Shown here one piece after another: positions 42,087-52,585 of a DNA stretch of 64,000 bases. Location of the stretch: NCBI GenBank assembly GCA_910589415.1, contig OU342633.1, positions 11,508,858 to 11,572,857 on the forward strand. Direction: 5' to 3'. Every line of letters starts with the position of its first letter. Position 1 is the first letter of the stretch. A program made the position numbers and the translations under genes. The notes under the pieces were generated by a model. It was not told where the DNA came from. It saw nothing but the letters and a program-made list of their open reading frames with translations, and made no database searches. The DNA comes from Malachius bipustulatus. Lineage: Eukaryota; Arthropoda; Insecta; Coleoptera; Melyridae.

Positions 42087-43559
42087 TCAAGGTCGGACGG
42101 CGGGGAAAGGCGGATTAGCTACATACCGTTTCAGATCTTTCACGTGGATCCGTCGGAGACGTCGGCCCGTCTCCCCCTTCAGGTCGCACATGACGGGGGA
42201 AATCACTTTTGTCACGGTGTACGGGCCTGAATACTTTGGCGCCAACTTCGCGGCGAATCCTTTCAACCCCGAGGACAGATGATGTTCCGCCCTCATTACT
42301 TGGTCTCCTACCCGGCACTTGCGGTGACGGTGGCAATTCCGTTTTCGCCTGGCAGGAAGGTTTTGGGCGTAAAAGGGACCTCTCACGACGGACGGACGTC
42401 GGAGTGGTGGCTTCTCCTTTCGCCTGGCAGGAAGGTTTTGGGCGTAAAAGGGACCTCTCACGACGGACGGACGTCGGAGTGGTTGCTTTTCCTTTCGCCT
42501 CCTGCGATAAGGACGGCTCTCTTCGGCACAGGGTAACAATTCGACGACTTCGGTGCGGATACTTCCGTGCGCTTGGCGCCCCTGATGTCGACAGCGGTCT
42601 CTCTCGGACTGGACTCCAGAAGGACGATTCGGGACGTTGACAATCCCTGTCACAGCGGACGGACGCTGGACTCGTCTACTTCCGTTTCGCAGGTTACGGG
42701 GCGGACGACTCGGGACCTCGGCAGGTCCTTTTACGACTTTCGGACGTCGGAGTCGGTTCCGTTTCCCGCGAATTCTCGGTTCATCCACTGGAGGGTCCGC
42801 CACAACGTGAGCGTCAGGAGCGTACGCGTTTGAGGCGGAGCAGGCCACAGACGGTTCGGTCTGGTTTCGCGCCAGACGAGCACGGCGGACTTGAGCGCGT
42901 CGATGGCTCCGGCGGCGAAGTTTGCAGACAAACGGGGCCTCGACCAGGCCTGTCTCGGCAGGACGCGGTTGGTCACGTCTATACCTGCTCCTGGGGGCGG
43001 AAGACTGATTGCCGGGATCATCAGCCGGTAAGCTGGCGCTCGTTTCGCTCTTGGGTGAGGAAGGGACGGTACTCGGCCCCGTGACTGTTGCACATTCACC
43101 TTCTCGTCGCGATTCCTGTTCATTTTCCGGACGGCAGCTGCGGTCGGGGTTCGGGAGGCGCTTCCTCCCCTCTGGCTCGATCATCACTCTTTCCTCGAGC
43201 TTCTGTTCGGACGGGACACTCAGGTGGTACGTTTTACCTCGAATCCGGATGCTTCGCGTTCCCGTGTCGATCGCAAAATCGTCGGCACCCAAAAAGTCCA
43301 TTCCCAACACTATATCCACCGGTAAGGACGGTAAAACTAAGCAGGCGGCCCTCAGCTGGTCTCGCTCAACGTCGATGTTGACCAAATACGTTTCTAGGAC
43401 CGGGACGTACTCTCCGCTCGCTACACGAGCCGTGGTCCCTTGCAACCGAAGCACTTGAACGCCTTCACGACGGCAGAGAGTTGCTGCTTTGAGTCCGATA
43501 AATGTGCGTGTTGCGCCTGTATCTACCAGTGCGTGGAACGTTTCCCCTGCGATGGTCAC
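42087..43559 (-). CDS. pol: Shortened Pol of element A: protease plus Arg-rich repeats
   Basis: About 490 codons are open. The first codon here is GTG and homology to element B (RPFLRVTI) begins upstream, so expression by frameshift from gag is likely. Residues 1-120 are an aspartic protease (LVDTGATRTFIG, DIVLGMDFLG). The last 75 residues equal the integrase C-terminal module of element B (CRVGDQVMRAEHHLSSG, FAAKLAPKYSGPYTV, RRIHVKDLKRY). In between, RT, RNase H and the integrase core are absent. About 290 residues of arginine/proline-rich sequence take their place, with diverged units like RRPSVVRGPFYAQNLP. Two units are exact 75-bp tandem copies (42346-42495). The frame has stayed open through this low-complexity region. 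Confidence 0.85.
   Translation of the reverse strand: MTIAGETFHALVDTGATRTFIGLKAATLCRREGVQVLRLQGTTARVASGEYVPVLETYLVNIDVERDQLRAACLVLPSLPVDIVLGMDFLGADDFAIDTGTRSIRIRGKTYHLSVPSEQKLEERVMIEPEGRKRLPNPDRSCRPENEQESRREGECATVTGPSTVPSSPKSETSASLPADDPGNQSSAPRSRYRRDQPRPAETGLVEAPFVCKLRRRSHRRAQVRRARLARNQTEPSVACSASNAYAPDAHVVADPPVDEPRIRGKRNRLRRPKVVKGPAEVPSRPPRNLRNGSRRVQRPSAVTGIVNVPNRPSGVQSERDRCRHQGRQAHGSIRTEVVELLPCAEESRPYRRRRKEKQPLRRPSVVRGPFYAQNLPARRKEKPPLRRPSVVRGPFYAQNLPARRKRNCHRHRKCRVGDQVMRAEHHLSSGLKGFAAKLAPKYSGPYTVTKVISPVMCDLKGETGRRLRRIHVKDLKRYVANPPFPAVRP
42346..42495 (-). repeat. 75-bp tandem repeat inside the pol of element A
   Basis: Two near-identical 75-bp units begin at 42346 and 42421. They encode 25-residue units (core RRPSVVRGPFYAQNLP). 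More diverged versions occur upstream in the protein (RRPKVVKGPAEVPSRP, QRPSAVTGIVNVPNRP). This suggests that the central region grew by repeat amplification in frame. Confidence 0.85.
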
Positions 43560-43639
43560 GCGCAGGAAGGGACGAGTATCGAGGTCGAGGGTTGATGCGG
43601 ACGGTGAATGTTCGGCGGGGGCGGGTACGGCCGACGTAT

Positions 43640-45025
43640 TTACCCGCCCCTCATCTCGTTTCCCGAATGGCCGCAGTCACAGTCTCGCGACATAACGCCG
43701 ACTTTATTGCACCGGGAACAGAAGATTTTGGGTCGACCTGTACATTGGCTACGGAAGTGTCCGGTCTCCCCACACCTCCAGCACATGATTCGGGGGCTCT
43801 CCGGCGGCGAGAACCGAACCGATTTTCGGGGCGCTGTATCGCCGTCAGCATTCGGTATGGGCGGCTGGGGGTTCGGTCGGACTGGGGCGCGCGGTTGCCA
43901 TCTGTCTCGGCGCGTGTCACTGCCTTTGGCGTAGGCGGGGGTGTGAAATGCGTGTGTTCCAGTTTCTGCCTGAGAAAGTCCGTGAGCGCCCCTCAACTCG
44001 CTCAGCACGTCCTGCGCCGATTTCGCATCCTCCATCAGCGTTTCTACGTCTTCGTATCGCCGACCCCACAACATTTGCTTGATTTCGGGGCGCAGGTTGC
44101 GATTTATCCAGTCCAGCTGGCGGTGCGGAGCTATTTGACCATGACGCCTGAACAAGGTCTGCATGGCCGTGATGTACTGTAACACATTCTCATTCGGGCC
44201 CTGCACACGACGGCTAATCTCGGCTTCCAGCTCGAAGGAGTAGTCATTCTTGAAGAAGTAGTTACGAAACGATAGTACGAAACTCGGCCACGTTGTCATA
44301 CTACAGGAGTTGTTCCGGTACCACGCCAAGCATTCCCCCTCCAACAGTAATGGCATCGTGCGGAGCATTCGTTCCTCGCTCACCCCGTATATTTCCCGGA
44401 GCTCTTCCAGACGCTCTAAGAAGTCGGTGGCGTCGGTTCGGCCGTCGTATCGCAGGTTCCATGCGGCCACGTTGGGCGGGCCTATCGGTTCGGTCGGTCG
44501 GTAAGTCGGCAGGCCCGTCGTGAGGACATATTGAGGGGGTGCATAATATGTCGGTCCGGGTGTCGAGAACGCCGGTGGGTTCGCGAAGGAGGGTGCGGTC
44601 AGGCGGGGCTGCGTCGGGTTTGCTGCAGCTCCGCTCGATGTGTGCGTCGCTGGGGGCATCGCGGTCATCGTGTTCTGCACCGAGGGTGCGGCCTGCGTAG
44701 TCGCGATGGCTTCGCCACCGATCGAAGGCCCTTGGGTCCCGGTTTGATTGGTCGGGACCAGCGCGTTGGACGGTGACCTAGAGAGGGATCTTATCTTGCC
44801 AGCTAATGCCTTACGTTTCTCCTCTACGGTTCCCGGACATGGTACCCCCAGTTTATTCAACTCAGCGTCCAGCTCGTCCTTCTTCAACCTATATATCCAG
44901 GATGTACGCGCTTCCTCCGTATGGACCAAGTTATCAAAGAAGGTGTTGAGTTTGTCCGCCGACTGCCCGAAGGGTCCGCACGCCCCTGATCCTTCTTCGG
45001 AAACGGTTCCTTCCACCTTCGACAT
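43640..45025 (-). CDS. gag: Gag polyprotein of element A
   Basis: The protein is 461 residues from ATG at 45023-45025. The architecture is the same as in element B: a SAP-like segment (SWIYRLKKDELDAELNKLGV); a serine/proline-rich linker; a gag core (NVAAWNLRYDG, ELREIYGVSEERMLRTMPL, CLAWYRNNSCS, RRVQGPNENVLQYITAMQ); and a CCHC knuckle (CWRCGETGHFRSQC) with a cysteine cluster (CSRCNKVGVMSRDCDC). The linker differs strongly while the core is conserved, so this gag is under constraint. That fits an element that still moves using a helper's enzymes. Confidence 0.92.
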   Translation of the reverse strand: MSKVEGTVSEEGSGACGPFGQSADKLNTFFDNLVHTEEARTSWIYRLKKDELDAELNKLGVPCPGTVEEKRKALAGKIRSLSRSPSNALVPTNQTGTQGPSIGGEAIATTQAAPSVQNTMTAMPPATHTSSGAAANPTQPRLTAPSFANPPAFSTPGPTYYAPPQYVLTTGLPTYRPTEPIGPPNVAAWNLRYDGRTDATDFLERLEELREIYGVSEERMLRTMPLLLEGECLAWYRNNSCSMTTWPSFVLSFRNYFFKNDYSFELEAEISRRVQGPNENVLQYITAMQTLFRRHGQIAPHRQLDWINRNLRPEIKQMLWGRRYEDVETLMEDAKSAQDVLSELRGAHGLSQAETGTHAFHTPAYAKGSDTRRDRWQPRAPVRPNPQPPIPNADGDTAPRKSVRFSPPESPRIMCWRCGETGHFRSQCTGRPKIFCSRCNKVGVMSRDCDCGHSGNEMRGG

Positions 45026-45119
45026 GTTGGCTGAACAACGGACGGAGGGTGGACGACTACGCCCGGTGATGAATGAGACGGCAAAAAAAAATTCGGTTCG
45101 GTGACGAAGCGTCTATCAG

Positions 45120-45137
45120 GTCCCTGCTCGGGCGCCA
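45120..45137 (-). promoter_or_regulatory. Primer-binding site of element A
   Basis: GTCCCTGCTCGGGCGCCA on the + strand is identical to the site in element B and lies 7 nt inside the 5' LTR. Confidence 0.85.
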
Positions 45138-45144
45138 AAAATTA

Positions 45145-46866
45145 TGTGACGATTGTTCGCGTTCTGAGGATCCGGTTTCGTGGTTTGGCGGTACTCACCT
45201 TCGGATGTCTCGGGCGCCAGATTTTTGGAAGGGTTTACTCCCTCGAGGAATCTCTCGCTGAATTCCCTGTCGAACCTGTTCACACAATTGACACCGTTGT
45301 GGTGCCCTTGTCCCTAAGGTAGCTCACTGGAGACGGAATTAGCCCAGGGGTCGGTTGGTTGGACGCAAAAATCAATAAAATAAAATCGTGCGTGGCCGCG
45401 TGGTCTTTAGGCACGGAGCCACGAGCGCTGGGCAATTCACGGAGCGAAGATGTGGGCGAGAAGGCGGTTGTAATTGGTAACGGTACACACACAAAATAAA
45501 ACTCACAGATAAATGAAAACAAACTTTATTTGGGTCCCTTATTAAACTAATTTTATTGCAGGTTCGGCGGTTGATCTGAGCGAGTCGACTGGTCGGTAAA
45601 ATAATGTAATACGGATTAAATAAAATAAAATGTACGGGCAACGGTTCTTGTTCGCAAAAAAAAATTAACAATACGACGAACGGCGGAGTATTTCGGCCGT
45701 GCGCGGGAATAAAAATGTAACGAGAGGTGTGATGCGGGGTAACCCTGCTAATAGTTGCTGAAGACGATAATTTTGCAGAGATACACAGTTTCGCACGGAG
45801 ACACTCCTGAGGTGCGGCATCCGGCCGGGCTTAACACCGCATGGAAAGACACCTACGCCTCGGGGTGAATCCCTATATGGCCGCGTAACTACTTCGGCGT
45901 TAACCCCTGACTCGCCGGGCCATACACCGCATGGAAAGTCAGGTATCACGCGTCCGTAGGTACACACACCGCCTAGTGCACTCCTAGTAAGGGCCAAATA
46001 ATTCTCTACGCTACGACAGGGTTGCTGGCACCTAATGAGCCTAATCTATCGGGTACGTCGCTAATCTCGGTGAGGGACGGGAATAAATAAAATCTCGACA
46101 AACGGGCACAATTAAATTCAACTCGATATTTTATTCGCACCTACCTTATTATTCTGCGGGTTCAAAACTCTTGCTGACGGTCGCGGCTCTCTTAAGGCGG
46201 TTGCGTAAGTGTACACAAAATAATAGCACTAGTTACTATTCCCGGAACGGGGCGGAAACAATAATTCTTAAGAAAAACTTCGTGGACGGTACTAAGTCGA
46301 ACGAAATTCAGAAGAGCAGAGAGTAACACCGGTCACTATTCCCAGACGGGGCGGAAACAATAATCACACTTTAATTGCAGACAATAGTAAATCGGATGAA
46401 ACCAAGAAAAGCAGAGAGCGAGATTCTTCGCGTTCCGGCCTTATATGCCCGTATCCCTACCGCGGTCGCAATCTAAAAATTTTTATTAAATTTGTAAAAG
46501 AATCGAAGCCACGCTAGCGATAAACATTGTTTTTCTCTTGGATTAATCAATTTACCTGCGATTGCGGCCGTTATCGCGTAGCGTTATCTCCTCGGCGATT
46601 GGAGTCTTCAGCTTCGGTGTATGAATTCGACGATTTAAAAATGTTATTTTTACGGCTTATGCATAAAAACCCAAGTAGGTAGGTATATTAATAATAAATT
46701 TAAATATCGGGAAACTAACCGGGACTCGACTTTGCTTTATGATTTGATTGATTTAATTAATTTAAAAATAACAAAAGACAATGAAAAACGTAAATGACTG
46801 GGAATCTCTGGCACAACCCCTGACATTAAGACAAAAACGAAGGCCGGATTTCCGGACTTCGTTACA
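45145..46866 (-). repeat. 5' LTR of element A
   Basis: This is the intact 1722-bp copy. It includes a duplicate of the primer-binding-site core (CTCGGGCGCCA near 45209-45219) next to GGTGAGTACC on the minus strand, a good splice-donor match. Confidence 0.9.
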
Positions 46867-46870
46867 TCCT
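46867..46870. repeat. Target-site duplication TCCT of element A, right
   Basis: This matches 30144-30147. Confidence 0.8.
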
Positions 46871-47096
46871 TTAGAAGTCCCGGTTCTCCCGTAGTTGCTC
46901 TTGTTCCGGCACTCTGGTAATGAGGGGGAATGGGAGAAGAAGGAAGAACTAGGATAAGTGCAATAATTGCTACAACCACCCAAAAAACGACCACCGCCTC
47001 GAAGGACCAACCCGCCGGTCACAACTAGGATTATTCTATATAAAACAATAATTTAAACCGCCTTTATGCTCGTCACGAACCGATTGCACCTTTTTT
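46871..47096. other. Spacer between element A and BEL element 1
   Basis: This is likely the outer part of the left LTR of BEL element 1, or older flank. No gene is visible. Confidence 0.4.
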
Positions 47097-47229
47097 CGAC
47101 GTATTCGAGAGGTTTTCAAAATGCAAATCCGCTTATCAATCTCGCTTTCTTCCGCCAAAGTACCTACCACGGAGATGCCTTGTTGCCGCGTTCATTCTTA
47201 ATAATAATTAAATCAAAACCGCCCAAACA
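47097..47229 (-). repeat. LTR-like repeat of BEL element 1, left
   Basis: This segment is similar to 53232-53365 in the same orientation (shared CGACGTATTCGAGAGG, AATCCGCTTATCAATCTCGC, CTACCACGGAG, TTGTTGCCGCGTTCATTC). The similarity fades on both sides. It marks the 3' LTR side for the minus-strand polyprotein. The LTR start is probably near 47328, where TGTTGTATCC follows a purine-rich AGGGGTT on the minus strand. Confidence 0.7.
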
Positions 47230-47422
47230 TACCCCCGACCCTGAAAAACTGTCTTATTTTCAGCTTACATGGCCGTTAATAATTATAACATGTATCCCTT
47301 GAAATGTCAATAACCCGGGATACAACAAACCCCTAACTACTCTCTAATTCTAACTCTACCCATATCCAACATAACCCAAAAAGAAAACAAAATTATTCTA
47401 ACCCGAATAAACAACATTACCC

Positions 47423-50400
47423 CTACTGAGTGGGTAAAGGGCACAGTTTTACCACTGGACGGGTGAATGTGCCCTTCGCCGTTTTTAGGGTGACATTCCG
47501 AACAACTCCATCCTTCCCGGCATGTACGTCTGTCACCACCCCCAACGGCCAATGTAACGGAGGAGAATTATCCATTCTCAAAATGACCAGCGTGCCAACA
47601 GACACATTTGTCGACACTTTATTCCATTTTTTACGCATCTGTAAGCTCGTCAAATATTCTAACTTCCATCTCTTCCAAAAATCCTGGACCATCCGGTCGA
47701 TTAACTGAAACCTATCGAGTCGACCTATCGACAAGTTACTAACATCCTCCGAGGGAAAACCTCGTAAGGGGGTCAAAGTCAAAAAATGTGACGGGGTCAA
47801 CGCCTCCGGGGCCGTTGCATCTGAAGACAATTGACACAACGGTCTAGAATTCAATAAGGCTTCAACCTGCGTCAACAAAGTACTTAACTCCTCAAACGTG
47901 AGTAATTGATCCCCAATAACACGATAAATGTGATTTTTCACCGATTTCACATTACTTTCCCACAATCCACCTTGATGAGGTGCCCTAGGAGTATTGAACC
48001 GCCATTCTATCCCATTTGTTCCGAGTTCCACTTCCATCGCCTTCACATAATCCGACGAATTTAAAAACTCGTTGATTTCTTTGAGAACTGTCTTAGCTCC
48101 CACAAAGGTGGTGCCTTGATCCGAATGCAGAGTTTTGATAGGTCCCCTCCTTGAGATAAATCTCTTGAACGCTTGTAGAAAATGTGCCGTGGACAAAGAA
48201 CTCACAAGTTCCAAATGAATGGCTTTGACAGCCATACAAATAAATAAGCTCACATACGCCTTATGCACTGGAGCGTTTTTCCGCTGTCCCAAGGTGATTT
48301 TAAGAGGTCCAAAATAATCCACCCCGGTATTCTCGAATGCCCGTGCTTCTTGAACTCTCACCGCCGGTAGGTCTGCCATCAAGGGCTGTAAAGTTCTGGG
48401 TTTTAATCGAAAACAACGGTTACATTTGTGGACTCTGCTTCTTATCATCGTTCGCCCACCCAAAATCCAATATTTCTGCCGCAATAATGCCTCCAATAAG
48501 TGAGGACCGGTATGTAAATTAATCTTATGATGATAATCAATCAGCCGCTCCGTAAGATTATCCTTGGCCGGTAATATTATGGGATGCCTACTCGAGAATC
48601 CCAAATTCGCATTGCCTATTCTTCCCCCGACCCTAAGCAAACCCTCCTTCATAAAGGGATGCAACTTTCGTAATTTCGCGCTACAATTTTTGTGCGCTTC
48701 TAACAACAACATTTCGGTCCTGAAATGTTTAAGTTGAACCAATTTGATTAAAATCCTCTCCGCCTGTTGGAGATCCTTTGCGGAGATAATTCTACCCCTC
48801 GGAATTACCTTTCTCCAACGCAAAATATATACCGTTATGCGTAGTATCCTATACCATGACGAAGTCCGTTCAATCAACTGTAACAAAGGATGTGAAAAAA
48901 TATCACATTCCTCCTTCGCCACAAAAATTTGTTTAATGTCAAGTTTTAAACTATGTTCATCCTTGCCCGAGTCTGCATGAACTATTGGCCACTCACTTTC
49001 CTCCAATTTAATCCACGGAGGACCGCCAAGCCATATGGGATGATTCAGCAATTGTTTAGGGGTAAGTCCGCGGGATAAACAGTCCGCTGGATTTCCTTTG
49101 CCATCTATATGATGCCAAAACAAGTCAGGCAAGTTATCCTTGATTGTCGCGATGCGATTGGCCACAAATATTTCTTTTATATAAGGTGCCCCCAACCAGC
49201 TGATCACCGTTGATGAATCCGAAAATGCTAGAACTTTCGAAATTAATATCCGCTCGCCATAGGTTTCTATAACATGCTTGACTAACTTTGATAAAAGCAC
49301 TGCTGCCAAGAGTTCCAAACGTGGAACTGTCAAGGATTTAATTGAACTAACCTTGGACTTCGCGCAAACTAGTTGCACTTTAATTCCTCTATTTTCCTGT
49401 GAACTTAACGTTCTCAAATAGACGACCGCTCCGTATCCCGTGATACTGGCGTCCGCAAATGCCAATATCATAACTGGCTGTTGTTCCGTCGCTCCGATAT
49501 GTCGAGGAACCTTAAAGTTTACCAGATCTCCCCATTCCGATCGTAACGTCTGCCAAGTGTTTAGAACCTTTCCCGAAGGTTCTTCATCCCAATCTAATCC
49601 TAACAACCAAAGCTCTTTGATTAAACCTTTCAAGAGCAAGATAAAAGGAGCTAATAATCCCAGGGGATCATAGCACTGCGCCACCGCAGATAAAATTGTT
49701 CTTTTCGTGCATTTCGCTTCGGGAATCTTTACCCTGAAACTTAGAAAATCGTTTCCTGGATCCCACTGAATACCTAAAATTTTCGTATGATCTGATTCAA
49801 AAACTACCGTTTCTGACAATCGATTCTCCGTCGGAATATTCTTGAGCACTCGATCCGCATTAGAGGCCCATTTTACAAGATCAAAACAACCCGCTTTAAA
49901 TAAATTCACCGATTCATCATATAGCCGAATACTCTCATTTTCTGTATTCAAGCTACAACAGTAATCATCCATATAGAGATCCCGGGAGGCAAACTTCGCC
50001 GCCATTGGGTAGTTATTCTTTTCCTCCGCAATTAATTGTTTAACCGTGCGTAGAGCTAAATATGGGGATGATTTTAGCCCGAACGCAACCACCCGTATCT
50101 CGTAAGTCTGAATTTCTTCCCGTGGATCAAACCGCCATAGCAACCTCTGAAACCGCCAATTTTCGGTTGCAACCTTAATTTGTCTATACATTTGTTTAAT
50201 ATCCGCCGTCATTGCTACCCTAAATAACCTAAAATTCAACAGTAGTGTAATCATATCCGTTTGCAATTTTGGACCGCCGTGCAATATATCGTTTAAGGCT
50301 ACGTCATTATCAGAAGGTGCGCTTGCATCCAGAACAACCCGTACCGGCGTAGTCTGGCTGCTTAATTTAACAACCGGATGATGGGCAAGGTAATATGACA

Positions 50401-52585
50401 TATCGTTCTTGCAAAAATCTTTCACTAGTCCCATATGCCCCTGATCTAGAAAATCTTTCATAACTTTATTATATTCTTTCCGTAAATTCAGATGTTTGGC
50501 CAATCTCCTTTCTAGCGAAAGCAACCGGCACTGAGCGCTGCCCCTAGAGTCACCCAAACTCTTTGGCGTGCTTCTAAATGGCAAAGCCACCGTAAATCGA
50601 CCTTCTTTGTCTCTTGTATAAGTGTCGAGATAAATTTTCTCGCACTCTACCTCTGCCGGATTTACCAGCGATTTATTTGGCACCTGTTCTACTTCCCAAA
50701 ATTGCTTTATAAGCTGTTCGATGGACAGCTCTTCCCGTGAAAATAATACCGATGGTGAGAACGAAAGGCCCGGCGCCTTTCCCATCACCACATATCCAAA
50801 GGCAGTCTCCACCGCTACCGGAGAATACAACCCTCCGCCTATGCGATTTTTCCCGAGAATCATCGCAAAAATTTCGACACCGATTATACCATGAACTTCT
50901 CCCGGTTTATCGAAATTATCATCCGCCAAAGTGACCCCCGATAGGCCCGAAATTGCGCGCACGTCTATCTGCGCCCTTGGTAACTTGTCTGTTATTCTAT
51001 CTACCAAAAATGCGTCAATCTGGAAAACTTTGCTTGTATCATGACGTGAGGCGATCGAGAATGTGGTCATCCCACGCACCGCTTGCTGAATACCACCTAA
51101 CCCTTTTATCGACGAGTAATTCCTCCTAATTTTTAATCCCAATTTCCTACAACATTCCACCGTCAACAAATTTGCCTGACTGCCGGAATCCAAGATAAAC
51201 CGCGCTGTACTACCCGGAACCTGACTATTGACAACAGTTACCACCACCGTAGAAAGTAAGGAAATTCCAACTGACATCTGCCTGTCTACATTTGTGCGAG
51301 TGGAACATAAATAGGTCTCCAGAGTGCTTTGCCTCTGTGTATCACCTTCCTCGTTCGTCGAATTTTTGTTAACCTCACCTTTGGTCTCACCTCCGAAATC
51401 CGAACCCTGTCTCTTCCCCGCATGCAAGAGAACGTGATGTTTTTTGGCACAAACCGAACATCCCTTATCTGAAGGACAAAATGTAACCCCATGATTGGCG
51501 GACAAACAATTATAACACCAGTTCGAATTTTTGACAGCCTCATATCGTTTAAAAGGGGACAAATTTTTGAATCTGTCACATCTACCCACATAGTGTCCTT
51601 CTCTCTGACAAAACACACATTTATTATATTTGTAACCGCTTCCTTCCCTAACAATGAGACTCCGTAGCCCTTTGCTAGCCGAAGAGTTAGGAGGTTTATT
51701 AACATGCAAAATTCTGGACTGACTTTTTAGAAATGTTATTAAATCCGAATAAGCAGGGATCTCCGTGGCCCTATGATCAGCTTCAAATGCCCTCATTGTA
51801 TCGTTATCCAACTTTGTTAACCCTATGTATAAGAAAATAAAATCTGATAAATCTGGAATAGCCATATTTTTCAGAGCCGACACCGCGACATCGAACCTTT
51901 CCAAAAACTGGTTTAAATTTTTCTCTGATTCATTATTGAACGGCCTAAAATCCATAATTTGTTGCAAATAACTATTTGCCAGATATCGTTTGTTCTCATA
52001 TTTATCTAGAAGAGCCTTATAAACAATTTCATAATTTTCGCCCGTCAACGAAATGCCTGCACAAACTCCCAAAGCCGCTCCTTTAAGACACCCTATTAAA
52101 TAATGCATCTTATCCAGATCCGTCAAAGACCTATTATTATGAATGAGACTTTTGTATAGCGAATGAAAGGTTTCCCATTGCCGTATTTCTCCCGAAAATT
52201 CCGGCAGATCAATTTTTGGCAAAGGTGGTAACCTACTAAGGTCACCGCCTCTCGTGCTTGTATCCGTTTTTACCTCCTCCTTTGGAGTTACTTCCAACTC
52301 CCGTGCCGCCCGTTCAATATAACAACTCATCTCACTAATAGTCCTCAGTAATTTATAATCCGGCTTATAGTTTTCTTTCAAATCGAACCCTAGTCTATTA
52401 ATTGCGTCTAAGACTGTATGAAGCGACTCTTTAGTAGACTCTAAACTCAAATATAACGTCCGAAACTGCGTTCGAACCTGTTCTTTCTGCAAATCCTTTG
52501 ACATTTCATAAAGATCCTGTAAGATCCCAAACAACGATTCTTTCTTTGCCGTGAGCATTTTAAACTCCCTCTCCGCCGATGTCAT
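47423..52585 (-). CDS. BEL/Pao Gag-Pol polyprotein (element 1), intact
   Basis: This is a single 1720-residue frame from ATG at 52583-52585 with no stop, the usual size for BEL/Pao. Order: gag with a DUF1759-type core (LPKIDLPEFSGEIRQWETFH, near 125); three cysteine-rich knuckles (about 320-390: CVFCQREGHYVGRC, CYNCLSANH, CSVCAKKHH); aspartic protease (ILDSGSQANLL, about 465); Pao-type reverse transcriptase (VVLDASAPS, ADIKQMYRQI, catalytic YMDD about 873); RNase H (ILAFADASITGYGAVVY, about 1050); integrase zinc module (H...H, CNRCFRLKP, about 1340-1390); integrase core with VDYFGPL, HSDQGTTF and GGLWESNVK (about 1421, 1488 and 1541); and a C-terminal DUF5641-like module (LHWPLGVVTDVHAGKDG). 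All catalytic residues are present. Confidence 0.95.
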   Translation of the reverse strand: MTSAEREFKMLTAKKESLFGILQDLYEMSKDLQKEQVRTQFRTLYLSLESTKESLHTVLDAINRLGFDLKENYKPDYKLLRTISEMSCYIERAARELEVTPKEEVKTDTSTRGGDLSRLPPLPKIDLPEFSGEIRQWETFHSLYKSLIHNNRSLTDLDKMHYLIGCLKGAALGVCAGISLTGENYEIVYKALLDKYENKRYLANSYLQQIMDFRPFNNESEKNLNQFLERFDVAVSALKNMAIPDLSDFIFLYIGLTKLDNDTMRAFEADHRATEIPAYSDLITFLKSQSRILHVNKPPNSSASKGLRSLIVREGSGYKYNKCVFCQREGHYVGRCDRFKNLSPFKRYEAVKNSNWCYNCLSANHGVTFCPSDKGCSVCAKKHHVLLHAGKRQGSDFGGETKGEVNKNSTNEEGDTQRQSTLETYLCSTRTNVDRQMSVGISLLSTVVVTVVNSQVPGSTARFILDSGSQANLLTVECCRKLGLKIRRNYSSIKGLGGIQQAVRGMTTFSIASRHDTSKVFQIDAFLVDRITDKLPRAQIDVRAISGLSGVTLADDNFDKPGEVHGIIGVEIFAMILGKNRIGGGLYSPVAVETAFGYVVMGKAPGLSFSPSVLFSREELSIEQLIKQFWEVEQVPNKSLVNPAEVECEKIYLDTYTRDKEGRFTVALPFRSTPKSLGDSRGSAQCRLLSLERRLAKHLNLRKEYNKVMKDFLDQGHMGLVKDFCKNDMSYYLAHHPVVKLSSQTTPVRVVLDASAPSDNDVALNDILHGGPKLQTDMITLLLNFRLFRVAMTADIKQMYRQIKVATENWRFQRLLWRFDPREEIQTYEIRVVAFGLKSSPYLALRTVKQLIAEEKNNYPMAAKFASRDLYMDDYCCSLNTENESIRLYDESVNLFKAGCFDLVKWASNADRVLKNIPTENRLSETVVFESDHTKILGIQWDPGNDFLSFRVKIPEAKCTKRTILSAVAQCYDPLGLLAPFILLLKGLIKELWLLGLDWDEEPSGKVLNTWQTLRSEWGDLVNFKVPRHIGATEQQPVMILAFADASITGYGAVVYLRTLSSQENRGIKVQLVCAKSKVSSIKSLTVPRLELLAAVLLSKLVKHVIETYGERILISKVLAFSDSSTVISWLGAPYIKEIFVANRIATIKDNLPDLFWHHIDGKGNPADCLSRGLTPKQLLNHPIWLGGPPWIKLEESEWPIVHADSGKDEHSLKLDIKQIFVAKEECDIFSHPLLQLIERTSSWYRILRITVYILRWRKVIPRGRIISAKDLQQAERILIKLVQLKHFRTEMLLLEAHKNCSAKLRKLHPFMKEGLLRVGGRIGNANLGFSSRHPIILPAKDNLTERLIDYHHKINLHTGPHLLEALLRQKYWILGGRTMIRSRVHKCNRCFRLKPRTLQPLMADLPAVRVQEARAFENTGVDYFGPLKITLGQRKNAPVHKAYVSLFICMAVKAIHLELVSSLSTAHFLQAFKRFISRRGPIKTLHSDQGTTFVGAKTVLKEINEFLNSSDYVKAMEVELGTNGIEWRFNTPRAPHQGGLWESNVKSVKNHIYRVIGDQLLTFEELSTLLTQVEALLNSRPLCQLSSDATAPEALTPSHFLTLTPLRGFPSEDVSNLSIGRLDRFQLIDRMVQDFWKRWKLEYLTSLQMRKKWNKVSTNVSVGTLVILRMDNSPPLHWPLGVVTDVHAGKDGVVRNVTLKTAKGTFTRPVVKLCPLPTQ

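Larger units (their letters stand above)
30148..46866 (-). mobile_element. Ty3/Gypsy element A (gag-protease derivative), hosting element B
   Basis: This LTR retrotransposon is on the minus strand. Its 5' LTR is 45145-46866. Its 3' LTR is split as 30148-31091 plus 40834-41611 by the insertion of element B. Without B it is about 6.98 kb. LTRs are 1722 bp and start and end TGTGAC...GTTACA as read on the + strand. I saw one mismatch between them (A at 30706 against G at 45703). Both target duplications, the primer-binding site and a polypurine tract are present. Gag is intact. Pol lacks RT, RNase H and the integrase core, so the element needs enzymes in trans, possibly from B-like relatives. Confidence 0.9.

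Noticed and set aside
45120..45137. Possible tRNA gene, because the sequence matches a tRNA 3' end
   Set aside because: Only 18 bases match and they sit at the LTR edge. This is a primer-binding site, not a tRNA gene.
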